A stretch of 19,374 nt of DNA from Fidelibacterota bacterium UBA2125 (GCA_002329125.1 DCXX01000101.1:1-19374); one strand, 5' to 3'. Positions 7,581 to 16,317 are shown, counted from the stretch's first letter. The notes: a model not told the origin generated them from the letters alone. Numbers and translations are program-made.

Positions 7581-7689
7581 TCAAAAGGTCGTGGTCTATT
7601 AATCCTCCGTAATTGACAAAAGATTTCTTGAAAAGTCTTCCAGTTGTTAGATTTGTATCACCATTTATGAGGAAACAAACAAAAGACCT

Positions 7690-8679
7690 ATGGCCATTGG
7701 AATTGTAACGCTTCTTGTAATCCTTGCTGTTGTCTATTTTGTTCGACAGGCGAGCGGTGAGCAGCAGCTCTACCTTGATTACACATTTAATTTTTCTCCT
7801 CTAAAAACTTCCGCAGAGGTTAAAAAGGATGTGTTGGTTCCTGTAAATGCAGTTTGGAAAACACTCACCAATATTTCTAATTATCACTTGTGGTTCCCAT
7901 GGATAAAAAGGGCTCAAGTAACCCACAAAGATGCCAGCCGATGGGTGTTAAAACACGCTGCAAGCAGGTATAAGCCGGAAGTGGGGCGATATTTCTATAT
8001 TCAACCGTTCTTTGGAGCACCTTATACCAAGTGTCGTTATATCTCCATAGAACAAAACGATTCTCTCCAGCTTGAGATGCGCTTCTTCCCCTTTTGCAGG
8101 GAAATAGTCACCTTTGAGCTTACCCCTTACTCTAACTGTGTTGAGTTGTCATACAAGTTGAAAAGTTCGGGGCTATTGAATTCTATTTCTGCTTTAATGT
8201 TCTCTTGGCGAGGAAAATCAGTGTTACACAGCCTGGCGAACTTTATTCCCTTTGAACCAGAAGCCGAAATAACCACCAATGGTGAGGCTAAGGCAACAGA
8301 GATTATAATGGATAGTGCCTTCGTTGATGCCATGGTGGCTAAAGCCTTGAGCGGCGGCGATGACATTCTCAACAAGTTGACCGAAAAGAAGACACGAGGC
8401 AAAGCCAAGTCAGCCCTGGTAAAGGCAAAGCGAAAAGGAGAAACACCCCCGGTAACTGCTGAAGCTGCTGCGGCCGTAGAACTGTTTCTTTCCGGTGGAC
8501 AGGCGGCTCCCACAGGAACAGACGCCCCTGCTGCTCCAGCTGAAGAAAATGAAGTAGAAGTTTTGGTTCAAAAAGCACTGGAAACAGGCGACATGGAACC
8601 AATTAATAATATTTCTGATAAAGTTCTCCGGGCGAAGGCCAAGTCAGCGCTAGTGAAAGCAAAACGTAAGCAGGGTTAG
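7690..8679 (+). CDS. SRPBCC (START-like) domain protein with N-terminal anchor and duplicated Lys-rich tail motif
   Basis: Residues 3-18 form one hydrophobic helix, so the protein is probably anchored in the inner membrane. Residues 43-190 look like an SRPBCC/polyketide-cyclase-type lipid- or ligand-binding domain: VLVPVNAVWKTLTNISNYHLWFPW is a typical opening, and the alternating strands that follow fit the fold. The remaining 140 residues hold two copies of a 39-residue module (211-249 and 289-327), each ending in the identical basic motif KAKSALVKAKRK. An Ala/Pro/Thr-rich linker separates them, with a partial third copy (AVELFLSGG) near 262-270. The basic tail could bind nucleic acid or acidic lipid; I know of no described family with this layout. 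ATG 7690 has no clear ribosome binding site. The next gene begins about four bases after its stop. The function is unknown. Confidence 0.72.
   Translation: MAIGIVTLLVILAVVYFVRQASGEQQLYLDYTFNFSPLKTSAEVKKDVLVPVNAVWKTLTNISNYHLWFPWIKRAQVTHKDASRWVLKHAASRYKPEVGRYFYIQPFFGAPYTKCRYISIEQNDSLQLEMRFFPFCREIVTFELTPYSNCVELSYKLKSSGLLNSISALMFSWRGKSVLHSLANFIPFEPEAEITTNGEAKATEIIMDSAFVDAMVAKALSGGDDILNKLTEKKTRGKAKSALVKAKRKGETPPVTAEAAAAVELFLSGGQAAPTGTDAPAAPAEENEVEVLVQKALETGDMEPINNISDKVLRAKAKSALVKAKRKQG
8401..8670 (+). repeat. Duplicated 36-bp coding segment with only synonymous differences
   Basis: The segments 8401-8436 and 8635-8670 both encode KAKSALVKAKRK. Codon by codon they differ at eight of twelve codons, always at the third base and always synonymously. 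This points to an old duplication kept under protein-level selection, rather than a recent DNA repeat. Confidence 0.8.
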
Positions 8680-8683
8680 GTCG

Positions 8684-9352
8684 CTGTACGCTTCTGACTT
8701 ACATCTCCAGCTTTTTATTACTCTAACTGTTACCACCATCCTCCTGATCCTGTTGTTCACCAAAAACCGAAGTGCCAAATGGATCATCGGTGTTACCCTG
8801 ATAGTTTCTCAAACCCTGGCAACTATTCACAATATACGTATTAACCCACACCAAGTTCTGTGGCTTTGTAACATCACAGCAACATTGGGAATAATTCTCC
8901 TTTTCACTTTCCGCCAGCGGCTTTTCGACCTTTTTGTTTTTTTTTCTTGGGCCGGCGACATCCTCACGCTGTTGATCCCGGACAGTGTAACCCTTCCCCC
9001 AGTTGATACATACCCAGTATTTTGGATTTCCTATTGGCTGAAACATATCTCTCCTCTTGTTCTCACTGTCTACTTTTTCTACCGTGAGCACCGTAAAATC
9101 TCCCACCAGGCTATCACCTTCGTCATAGGAATTATGTTTACCTATACAGCGCTCATTTATGTGTGGGATGTCATCTTCGACCAGAATATTATGGACCTAA
9201 TTGAACCCACTCTAGATTTAGAGCGAGCCTTTGGATCTTGGCCCATCTACGTATTTGTAGATATACTTATTGCCTTAGTCTGGTTTGGTGCAATTTATAT
9301 GTTAGCCGGGCGGCTGGGTTTTGTTGCTAGGGTCGAACACAAAAATCGGTGA
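8684..9352 (+). CDS. YwaF/TMEM164-like integral membrane protein
   Basis: The protein has about six to seven hydrophobic helices and motifs resembling the YwaF (TMEM164) family: VLWLCNITATLG, YWLKHISPLVLT and FGSWPIYVFVDIL. The first standard start codon in frame is TTG 8753 (199 residues). However, the frame is open upstream and codes SDLHLQLFITLTV and a continuing hydrophobic stretch, which matches the family's first helix. The only plausible start that keeps it is CTG 8684 (222 residues). It lies four bases after the previous stop, with AGGG (8672-8675) eight bases upstream. No ATG, GTG or TTG exists in frame between the upstream stop at 8654-8656 and 8753. The partner gene upstream is the SRPBCC protein, so the two are probably co-translated. 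The gene ends five bases from the convergent esterase gene. Its role is unknown; some relatives have been linked to acyl transfer. Confidence 0.75.
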   Translation: MYASDLHLQLFITLTVTTILLILLFTKNRSAKWIIGVTLIVSQTLATIHNIRINPHQVLWLCNITATLGIILLFTFRQRLFDLFVFFSWAGDILTLLIPDSVTLPPVDTYPVFWISYWLKHISPLVLTVYFFYREHRKISHQAITFVIGIMFTYTALIYVWDVIFDQNIMDLIEPTLDLERAFGSWPIYVFVDILIALVWFGAIYMLAGRLGFVARVEHKNR

Positions 9353-9357
9353 GTTTT

Positions 9358-9978
9358 TTACAGCACTTTTTCAAGAAACACTCGTATGTCCTGCAGTTCT
9401 TCTACCGTAATTCGATGCTCACAGGGATATTCGTGCCATTCAACTGTAAAGCCTGCGTCATTCAAGGAGAGAATTGACTCTTTGGCAAGGTGGAGGGGTA
9501 CTAAATTGTCGTAGGTCCCGTGGCCGGCAAAGATCGGGGTTTCAGTAATAAGGTTATCTTTCTGTTTGAGTGATTCCTGGTCCAAAAAAAATCCACTCAT
9601 CACCACGACGGCTCCCACTTTTTTCTGACTGTTTATCAATATATTGAGTGCCATAGAACCACCTTGGGAAAATCCCATAAGAACGATCTTCTCTGCAGGT
9701 ACTCCTTCATCTGTAAGTTTATCAATTGCCGCTACAATCTGCCGGCGGCTAGAGTTGATTTCCTCTGTTGCTGATTCTGTTGGCGGAAACATGAACCACC
9801 CCTTTCCATGGCCGCCCGTCATGGGGGCATCTATCTTGCCTTCCAGAGCTATATAGCGCAGGCGTGGAAGGCGGAGTGCTTCGGCCAGTGGGAGGAGGTC
9901 TTTACCGTTAGCACCCCAGCCGTGTAGGAGAATTATAGCGCCATCGGGGGGCAATGCTTTGGGTGGGATGTCGTACAT
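9358..9978 (-). CDS. Alpha/beta-hydrolase, carboxylesterase/phospholipase family
   Basis: This 206-residue serine hydrolase has the Abhydrolase_2 (carboxylesterase/lysophospholipase) pattern. It has the oxyanion-side motif LLHGWGANGKDL at residues 17-28, the nucleophile in GFSQGG (Ser 104), the acid in GTYDNLVP (Asp 157) and the base in CEHRIT (His 188). It has no signal peptide and should be cytoplasmic. Length is close to the 210-220 usual for the family. The ATG at 9978 has no strong ribosome binding site. The gene lies 75 bases after the dihydrofolate reductase gene on the same strand, so it may have its own promoter or be a loosely attached last gene of that operon. It is convergent with the YwaF-like gene. 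The substrate, probably a short acyl ester or lysolipid, is not readable. Confidence 0.88.
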   Translation of the reverse strand: MYDIPPKALPPDGAIILLHGWGANGKDLLPLAEALRLPRLRYIALEGKIDAPMTGGHGKGWFMFPPTESATEEINSSRRQIVAAIDKLTDEGVPAEKIVLMGFSQGGSMALNILINSQKKVGAVVVMSGFFLDQESLKQKDNLITETPIFAGHGTYDNLVPLHLAKESILSLNDAGFTVEWHEYPCEHRITVEELQDIRVFLEKVL

Positions 9979-10053
9979 TTCGAACTAGATATTGGCCAAA
10001 TAAAGCTCAACCGATAAGATATAAAACTTTGAGGTATAATGTTGTGACAAAAA

Positions 10054-10503
10054 TCACTGTTTTACCTTGTACTGATACTGGTAAATCCCACGTTCGCTAT
10101 TCACCTTTACCATCTTTAAAAAATCCAGCTCAATCTCTTGTTTCAAATGAGAAAAGAGGGGAAGCGATCCGCTCTTCATTACTATTGGATGGAAGGTGAG
10201 AAAGAGGTGTGTTAGGTGTGGTGCAAAGCGTGAATAGGTCCTGGCGCCACCTATAACAAAACACTTCACACCATCAATTTGATTAAGCACGTTTTCTGGT
10301 TTCATCTCCCTGTGTACAACGATCATCTCTCTTCCTTTGAGGTCAGCCGAAAGAGTGTTTGCCGTGTTTGAGCCCATGATGACCGCATGTCCCATAGTCT
10401 GTTCAAGAAATAGGCTCAAGTCTTCTGACCATCCTACCACCTCATCTGAGTTGCGGGCAATCATACCGTTGGCGGTAACTGCTGCTATGAGGATAACATC
10501 CAT
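10054..10503 (-). CDS. folA: Dihydrofolate reductase family protein
   Basis: The 149-residue protein aligns by eye with dihydrofolate reductase. VILIAAVTANGMIAR matches the first strand and Met20-loop region, and GWSEDLSLFLEQTMGHAVIMGSNT matches the substrate-binding helix, with an acidic residue where FolA has its catalytic Asp. CFVIGGARTYSRFAPHLTHLFLT matches the NADPH-binding GG block and following helix. It is diverged: the usual PW is GW, and the central part is short. I chose ATG 10503 because it overlaps the upstream peptidase stop as TGATG; a TTG at 10521 would add six residues. It is the fourth gene of the metzincin/M16 operon. It should supply tetrahydrofolate, but a related reductase of the RibD C-terminal type remains possible, so the gene symbol is tentative. 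Confidence 0.8.
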   Translation of the reverse strand: MDVILIAAVTANGMIARNSDEVVGWSEDLSLFLEQTMGHAVIMGSNTANTLSADLKGREMIVVHREMKPENVLNQIDGVKCFVIGGARTYSRFAPHLTHLFLTFHPIVMKSGSLPLFSHLKQEIELDFLKMVKVNSERGIYQYQYKVKQ

Positions 10504-11807
10504 CAGCTCAACGGCTCCCAATTTTCGTTAATAGAGCCCGCTGCCACAGAGAGTATGTTCTCCATTTGGCAGTATTTGGGAATTGTGCTGTTTACCTGAT
10601 CAAGTGATATGGCAGCAATCTCTTCAGGAAACCGATCAAGATAATCCACTCTCCGCCCCCGCTCACTGTTTATTAATATTTGTGTGGCTATTCCACCTGT
10701 AGTGCTGAAGCTAACTTGATATGCCCCGATGATAGTCGTTTTCTTTGCCTTCAACTCATTTTTTTTGACCCCGTCTGCAATCCAATCTTCGATCTGCTCC
10801 ATAGCTGCGGCTCTTCCCTTCTTTACCAATTGCGGGGAAAATGTACCCCATACATACCAATAACCATCAGTTTTATCCGCACCGCCCACCGCAGAGCGGA
10901 TGCCATATGTTAACCCTTTCTGATCCCGGACGGTGGACATAAGCCGGGCCGAAAAGTTTCCGCCAAGTACAAAGTGCCCCAACATGAGTGGGAGATAATC
11001 CTCATGATCTCTATCGATACCAATGGGTTGGCCAAGCATAATATCCACGCTGGTTTTCTCCTGCATGGCTTCCAATGTCTGTTGTGTTCCATTCATTTTC
11101 TTTGTTGCTGTATATTTAACATCAGCGATTGAAAGAGATGACTTTTTCCAATCTCCAAAACCATCGCGGAGCGCCTTACATAAAACGGTTGTGTCTGTGT
11201 CTCCCACGGCAACCACTTTAATACTTCCGCGTCCCAACATAGCCTCGTGGAACACCTGTAAATCCTCTCTTTTGAGCTTTTGTATGAGATTAACCTGTTC
11301 GTCAATCGGAAGCATGTAGTTGGGGTGAGTCTCTAGATATACTTCCCTTAAAAACCTGTTTGTAACCATAAATTGAGTTTCTTCTTTGGTTCTCAGTAAG
11401 TCACCAATCATATTTGTTTTTATGGTTTCCAGATCTTCTTCCGGAAAAAGTGGATTGCGCAACTGATCGGCAAGGAGTTCAATTACCACAGACACATCAT
11501 CTTTTAGGCAGCGGGCTGAGAAGCGTATTTGATATTGGGTTTCCGAAAAAGTTAATAATGCGCCCATTTCTTCAAGCTTCTCGCTGATAACAAACTTGTC
11601 TTGATTTTTTGTGCCCTGATCCAGCATGGCAACCATCGTTTGCGCGGTTGCCCGGTTTGACGGTGGATTGAAGGCGGAGCCACCCAGAAGACTGCCAGCA
11701 ATGGTAACTACATCAGCTATTGGTGTGTTCATCTCCAAAAGGCAAATCCCTTCCGACGGTTCTGTGGTGCATATCCGGTCAGCAAGGGCTGTCTTGGCAC
11801 TATTCAT
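10503..11807 (-). CDS. M16-family peptidase-like protein lacking the zinc site (inactive partner subunit)
   Basis: This 434-residue protein has the two-domain layout of M16B peptidases, but the HxxEH zinc motif is missing: the corresponding region reads ATAQTMVAMLDQGT near residue 55. The C-terminal substrate-binding block is intact: GGNFSARLMSTVRDQKGLTYGIRSAVGG near 288-315, with its conserved Arg and Tyr. In bacterial M16 heterodimers one subunit carries zinc and the other carries this Arg/Tyr pair, so it should pair with the product of the gene directly upstream. The ATG at 11807 overlaps that gene's TGA by four bases (ATGA), and its own stop overlaps the dihydrofolate reductase start. No signal peptide is seen. 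The family is secure; heterodimer formation is inferred from known examples. Confidence 0.92.
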   Translation of the reverse strand: MNSAKTALADRICTTEPSEGICLLEMNTPIADVVTIAGSLLGGSAFNPPSNRATAQTMVAMLDQGTKNQDKFVISEKLEEMGALLTFSETQYQIRFSARCLKDDVSVVIELLADQLRNPLFPEEDLETIKTNMIGDLLRTKEETQFMVTNRFLREVYLETHPNYMLPIDEQVNLIQKLKREDLQVFHEAMLGRGSIKVVAVGDTDTTVLCKALRDGFGDWKKSSLSIADVKYTATKKMNGTQQTLEAMQEKTSVDIMLGQPIGIDRDHEDYLPLMLGHFVLGGNFSARLMSTVRDQKGLTYGIRSAVGGADKTDGYWYVWGTFSPQLVKKGRAAAMEQIEDWIADGVKKNELKAKKTTIIGAYQVSFSTTGGIATQILINSERGRRVDYLDRFPEEIAAISLDQVNSTIPKYCQMENILSVAAGSINENWEPLS

Positions 11808-13105
11808 GCTTTATCCTCATCGCTACCTGTAACTGGAATAAATTGGCCAACTGTACACTGACTTTCCCTTAAATATCTCTGGGCCACACGATGTACATCC
11901 TCAGGTGTTATTTCCATTACTCTTTCAAGATAGGTTGTGTAGAGTGTCCAGTCACCGGCAGCGATAGCTTCGTTCAAGTGGCTTGCAATAGAATAAGAAC
12001 CGTCTCTGCTAAAGGCTGTCATGGCTCTAATTTTGGATTGGGCTCTCGCCACCTCTTTTTCGGAAACACCGTCCTTCTGTATGCTATCGTACTCATCCAA
12101 GATCAGCTTCTCAACTTCTTCCGGCTGGGTTTCGGGGGTCAAAAAGGCATAGGTGATGAAAAGTCCGTTGTCGTGGAAGGGGTGATCCCATACACTCACA
12201 TCCATGGCTAGCCCCTTATCAATGATGTTGCGGTAAAAACGAGAGGTTTTCCCTGATCCGAGTATACTGCCAAGAATATGGAGAGGATATGTATCTTGGT
12301 TTTTGCCTTCGGGAGATTTGTGGGCCACCCCTATAATAGGTGCTTCACCAAAGCGTTTAACCTCCACCCTTCTAAGTCCTTCCTGTGGTGGTTCTTCAGT
12401 ATACATGATAGGAATCTTATGGGGTGATCGCGGAATCTTACCAAAATGTTTCCAAATAAGGCTTAATGTTTCATTAACAGAAAAATCTCCTATTACTGTT
12501 GCTGTGGCATTGTTTGGCCAATAAAATGAATTATAAAACTCTTTAAGCCTGTCGGTTGAAATGTTCTCAATGTCCGCTCTCCACCCAATTGTAGGGTGGT
12601 GATAGGGGTGGGCCTGATAGGCTGTTGCCCAAATGTTTTTATCTAGTACTTCGAATGGGTCGTTTTCTCCTCGTTCATACTCGTTGTGAACAACTGTCAT
12701 CTCCGGCTGACGGTCCTCGTCTCTAAGAAATGCTCCACGCATTCTATCTGCTTCAATGCTCACCGCTTTGTCTAGGTGTTCCTTTGGAAGTAGTTCAAAG
12801 TAATTCGTCCTGTCAAACCATGTGGTAGCGTTTATTTGAGCGCCAACATCCTGAAGTACCTTCCATATGGAATTTCCATTGTCTTTGTTATACTTTGCAG
12901 ACCCTTTAAACATTAAATGTTCCAGCAGGTGTGTCGCCCCGGTGTGTCCTACTGCTTCATTTCTAGACCCCACGTGGTAGGTGACCATAAATGTTGCTGT
13001 GGGAGCGGAGTGGTCTTCCATTAATAGTACTGTTAAATCGTTAGTCTTTAATTTATACTCTTCGACACCGCCTGAATTTCGAATATATTCGAAATTTTCT
13101 TTCAT
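11804..13105 (-). CDS. M16-family zinc metallopeptidase (catalytic subunit)
   Basis: This 433-residue pitrilysin/processing-peptidase family enzyme has the inverted zinc motif HLLEH at residues 59-63 (THLLEHLMFKGSAKYN), with the expected acidic third-ligand region VVHNEYERGENDPF near 139-151. Length is normal for a single M16B subunit of two related domains. No signal peptide is visible, so a cytoplasmic location, cleaving peptides or small proteins, is likely. ATG 13105 is two bases after the upstream metzincin stop and has a strong GAGGGG ribosome binding site about six bases away, inside the end of that gene. It overlaps the non-catalytic M16 gene by four bases. The Arg/Tyr pair is poor here (IIDKGLAMDVS) and good in the partner, as expected for complementary subunits. 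Confidence 0.95.
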   Translation of the reverse strand: MKENFEYIRNSGGVEEYKLKTNDLTVLLMEDHSAPTATFMVTYHVGSRNEAVGHTGATHLLEHLMFKGSAKYNKDNGNSIWKVLQDVGAQINATTWFDRTNYFELLPKEHLDKAVSIEADRMRGAFLRDEDRQPEMTVVHNEYERGENDPFEVLDKNIWATAYQAHPYHHPTIGWRADIENISTDRLKEFYNSFYWPNNATATVIGDFSVNETLSLIWKHFGKIPRSPHKIPIMYTEEPPQEGLRRVEVKRFGEAPIIGVAHKSPEGKNQDTYPLHILGSILGSGKTSRFYRNIIDKGLAMDVSVWDHPFHDNGLFITYAFLTPETQPEEVEKLILDEYDSIQKDGVSEKEVARAQSKIRAMTAFSRDGSYSIASHLNEAIAAGDWTLYTTYLERVMEITPEDVHRVAQRYLRESQCTVGQFIPVTGSDEDKA

Positions 13106-13107
13106 CG

Positions 13108-15681
13108 CTACCCCTCGTCCAGAGCACTATCTATAAGATATACCACGTACTCACGGTGGGCAACGGTGGTTTCGTCTCCGCTTTTTCTAGCAACCATCTT
13201 CCTAATGTCCAGCAAATTTTGATAGGCGGTCGCTTTCACCAAATGATTATAAGATGATCCGTTTCCTCCGTTGATAATCCCAATCAACCGCATGACATAC
13301 TCCACTTGAAGGTTGCGGCGGAAAGAGTTAATGTCACCTCGTACATCAGCAGCAAAGACGGCTTCAGTCATGTCCGTCATGAACTCTGTAAGTGAGTACT
13401 CATTTTCATAAAGTGCTGAGTCGTTGATCCTAGCCAAAACAACCGAATGAAGTAAGTGGTCAAGGACTGTTTTGTGTACACTAAGCATTTGTTCGTGCAG
13501 TTTCGGGTCTTCTGTTCCACCTCTATAGTTCCACCCTCTTCTTTGAAATCTTAAGTAGTCGTAAATCCCGTTGGGTGCGAGTAGGGTTTCAGGGGCGAAA
13601 ACGTGCTCTTTTAACACTGACATAGCACGCTTTTGGTCTTCGTAGCTAACAGGTGTCAGAGGTGTGCCGCCACCCTTCTGCCCCACAAAAGACCGATCAA
13701 TATAAACTCCTCCAATATATCGAGACACCACTTTTGCGGCGTTTCTATATTCCCGAACTAAAATATTGAAAGCGTCCTTGAATGCGTGGTATGTCTCTCC
13801 TTCTTCCTCATATTGATTCCTTAAATTTACCATCAAGCTCAAAATAAGGCCCATACGCTGGGCGGAGTAACTAATAGCATCGTTTGTCAGGTCTCCCACC
13901 ATAATTCGGGGGTCAATGCCCCTGCCCGGACTCCTCATATCATCAGCGTCATTTCCAAATCTAAGTGCCGGCTCAGCAGATCTTGAAAGAATCCCTCCTA
14001 ATCTTGCTTCCTCTTTTTTGGTGTCTTCTAGTGCCGAAGAATAACCAAATTCGATAGCCCACAGATCGTATGGCCCGGCTGTTGTTGTGTAGAATTGTCC
14101 TTGGTTCTCGCGGTCAGGGTTCAGATTAACTGGATCATAGTCCATAACTGAAGAAATGACTCCCACGCTTTCTGTAATGGTGCGATCGTGGATTGTCTCG
14201 GGAGAGTGAAGTTGGCTGGACTGAAAGTTGTGAGCTAATCCCAGGGTGTGCCCTACTTCATGCATCACCAGGCTTATAAGGGCCTCTTCAATCAGCTGCC
14301 CCTCAGCAATGGCGGTGCCTTCAAGGCCTTTTAAGGCCGTTAGGCCAAACAGATTTTGCTGGTGGAGAAGGTCTCCATATAAACAAACCTGATTATTAAC
14401 TAAGGGGGGTTCTGTGTTAGCATTATATAGTTTTTCGTACTTCACGCGCCAAGTAAAATATATCCACTCCAACATGATGTCGGCTCCAAGGATCTGGCCT
14501 GTCCTCGGGTTGACGAAACTGGGACCTAAGCCACCAAATGCGGGGCTGGGAGATGATGTCCACCTTATAACGTTATATCGAAGGTCTCCGGCATCCCAAT
14601 CAGCATCGTCTGGTTGAGTTTTCACGTGGATGGCGTTCTTAAATCCGGCCGCCTCAAAAGCTTTGTTCCACCTTATAACCCCCTCTTTAACAGCGCCCCG
14701 GAATTCTAAAGGTGTGGTATTCTCTATCCAAAACGTTATGGGTTCTTTGGGCTCACTAATGGCTGCACCAACATCTTTTTTCTCTAAATGCCAACGGTGG
14801 ATTACATCCAAGTATGGTGTGTTGCTAGTGGAGGTCATGTCTGTAATTTGTGTTAAAAAATAACCTACACGATAATCGTCCCTTCTGGGCCTATAGTTAT
14901 TATTCGGTAGCTCAATAAAGCTGTGCTGCAGCCGCACTCGTACAGATCGTGCATCGGTGGTGCCGCCGCTACCGCGGTTTACAGGAGATGGATTATCATA
15001 AACATACTCAATCTCTAGGTCTGTATTAAGTGGATAGTTTCGAATCTCTATATATTTTGACTTGTTTTGATTTAGGCTACCAAGACTAAATCGGCTGCCG
15101 GGCTTGGCGTTCGGGTTGGGCGACGGTTTAACCTGGTGCAGTGCCTCTGTCAAAAAAACATCGTCAATCTCGATAAGCAGTTCTTTAGTTGTTGTGTCAT
15201 CTACAACTATCTCCTGTGAAGCCAAGATGGCTGGGCTAATATTGGCTTCCGATGCTCTGCTTAAAGGGTTCTCAGGGTCAAAGTAATAGCTTGTATTTTG
15301 AACTACTATCTCTAATCGATTAAAATACCTTTCAAACGTAATAATTCTACTTCCTTCGTATCCACCGCGCACATGGCCGGCATCTACTAACCCCTCAGTT
15401 GTGTGTGTAAAATATATAAACTCTTTGTCAAGCTGGCTGTATTGAATGGCCATGTGAGCTTTGCCGCTTATTGTGTCTTGGTATATCGCAAATAGCCCGC
15501 CATACTTTCTAGACGACTCTGTGGCGCTTTCAATGGTTGCCACCTCTATTGAGTCTTTTGGTGCTTCAACAATTAAATTGCTGTCGACTTCCGCTGATGT
15601 ACTGTCTTGAGCGGAAAGCAGAGAAAAAGAAAGTACCTGTAAGATTAATAAAATATATAATGCTGGTGGTTTTTTATCCAT
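13108..15681 (-). CDS. Secreted zinc-dependent metalloprotease (metzincin, DUF5117/DUF5118 type)
   Basis: The 857-residue protein has an N-terminal signal peptide (MDKK, a hydrophobic core, then a cleavage-like LLSAQ near residue 24). The zinc site HEVGHTLGLAH is at residues 474-484 and the Met-turn SVMDY near 510, which together define a metzincin. The long N-terminal region (about 45-300) matches the DUF5118/DUF5117 layout seen in Bacteroidota and related phyla. The frame is open to 15735, but ATG 15681 has an excellent AGAGGTG (15693-15687) five bases upstream and is followed at once by the signal peptide, so the longer form is wrong. It probably acts in the periplasm or outside the cell on proteins. 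It is the first gene of a four-gene operon, ending two bases before the M16 peptidase gene. Confidence 0.92.
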   Translation of the reverse strand: MDKKPPALYILLILQVLSFSLLSAQDSTSAEVDSNLIVEAPKDSIEVATIESATESSRKYGGLFAIYQDTISGKAHMAIQYSQLDKEFIYFTHTTEGLVDAGHVRGGYEGSRIITFERYFNRLEIVVQNTSYYFDPENPLSRASEANISPAILASQEIVVDDTTTKELLIEIDDVFLTEALHQVKPSPNPNAKPGSRFSLGSLNQNKSKYIEIRNYPLNTDLEIEYVYDNPSPVNRGSGGTTDARSVRVRLQHSFIELPNNNYRPRRDDYRVGYFLTQITDMTSTSNTPYLDVIHRWHLEKKDVGAAISEPKEPITFWIENTTPLEFRGAVKEGVIRWNKAFEAAGFKNAIHVKTQPDDADWDAGDLRYNVIRWTSSPSPAFGGLGPSFVNPRTGQILGADIMLEWIYFTWRVKYEKLYNANTEPPLVNNQVCLYGDLLHQQNLFGLTALKGLEGTAIAEGQLIEEALISLVMHEVGHTLGLAHNFQSSQLHSPETIHDRTITESVGVISSVMDYDPVNLNPDRENQGQFYTTTAGPYDLWAIEFGYSSALEDTKKEEARLGGILSRSAEPALRFGNDADDMRSPGRGIDPRIMVGDLTNDAISYSAQRMGLILSLMVNLRNQYEEEGETYHAFKDAFNILVREYRNAAKVVSRYIGGVYIDRSFVGQKGGGTPLTPVSYEDQKRAMSVLKEHVFAPETLLAPNGIYDYLRFQRRGWNYRGGTEDPKLHEQMLSVHKTVLDHLLHSVVLARINDSALYENEYSLTEFMTDMTEAVFAADVRGDINSFRRNLQVEYVMRLIGIINGGNGSSYNHLVKATAYQNLLDIRKMVARKSGDETTVAHREYVVYLIDSALDEG

Positions 15682-15686
15682 TTCTA

Positions 15687-15693
15687 CACCTCT
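15687..15693 (-). promoter_or_regulatory. Strong ribosome binding site of the metzincin gene
   Basis: AGAGGTG on the minus strand, five bases before ATG 15681. It decides the start in favour of the residue just before the signal peptide rather than the upstream in-frame codon at 15735. Confidence 0.75.
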
Positions 15694-15774
15694 TTTGTTT
15701 TGTCCTTTATTAAGCACGGCATAAAATTTACACATTACAGCTCGCCCAGAAAGAAGGTTTTGGTTTGCGGCAAT

Positions 15775-16317
15775 CTATTTGATAAGAGCTGCGATTGGCT
15801 TGAACGTCTCTCCTCTTGCTACCCTTTGGAACTCAAACAGGACCATCTCTACCGAAGTTATATTAACACCAATTTGTTCCATCTTTCGAAGTGCAATTTC
15901 GTGATTCGATTTGTGTCTAGACATTACGGCGTCCGAAACCAGGTGAACCCTCTTGCCCCTCTCAATAAAATCGGCAGCCGTTTGATAAACACAAACGTGT
16001 GCCTCAATGCCGCAAAGGAGTATGTCCTTGGGGCTTGCCTTTTCCACTGCTTTTAGAATTTGATCGTCACCAGCACAGCTGAATGTAATCTTCTCGTGGC
16101 ACGTGTGGTCCCCTAAAGTAGCCCTCAGCTCTGGTATTGTGGGCCCTAGTCCTTTGGGATATTGCTCTGTCCAGATAATCGGAACATTTAGAATTTTTGC
16201 TCCCTCAACCATCCTGACAATGTTGTCTTTTACCTTCTTTTGTTCATACATGGTGGCAAAAAGCTTCTCCTGAACGTCTATTACGATTAAGAGGGATGTT
16301 TCCGGTGAAAGTCGCAT
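15775..16317 (-). CDS. Isochorismatase-family cysteine hydrolase
   Basis: This 180-residue protein has the isochorismatase-like hydrolase triad: Asp in LIVIDVQEKL near residue 13, Lys in CHEKITFSCAG near 75, and the nucleophile Cys in CGIEAHVCVYQTA near 107. The order and spacing match YcaC/nicotinamidase-like members. No signal peptide is seen. Two adjacent starts exist, GTG 16320 and ATG 16317. I chose the ATG because it forms a TGATG overlap with a short upstream reading frame, and no clear ribosome binding site serves either. It lies downstream of dnaA and lexA on the same strand. The family includes hydrolases of amides and of isochorismate; the substrate here is unknown, and a link to the SOS response is only positional. 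Confidence 0.9.
   Translation of the reverse strand: MRLSPETSLLIVIDVQEKLFATMYEQKKVKDNIVRMVEGAKILNVPIIWTEQYPKGLGPTIPELRATLGDHTCHEKITFSCAGDDQILKAVEKASPKDILLCGIEAHVCVYQTAADFIERGKRVHLVSDAVMSRHKSNHEIALRKMEQIGVNITSVEMVLFEFQRVARGETFKPIAALIK

Noticed and set aside
7613..7659. TTGACA at 7613-7618 as the -35 of a promoter for the SRPBCC gene
   Set aside because: The hexamer is perfect, but no -10-like sequence occurs at 16-18 bases; the nearest TA-rich hexamers are at the wrong spacing.
10032..10063. GTGA/TCAC pair around an A-run between the esterase and reductase genes, with a following T-run, as a terminator
   Set aside because: The stem is only four or five pairs and is AT-rich, too weak to call.
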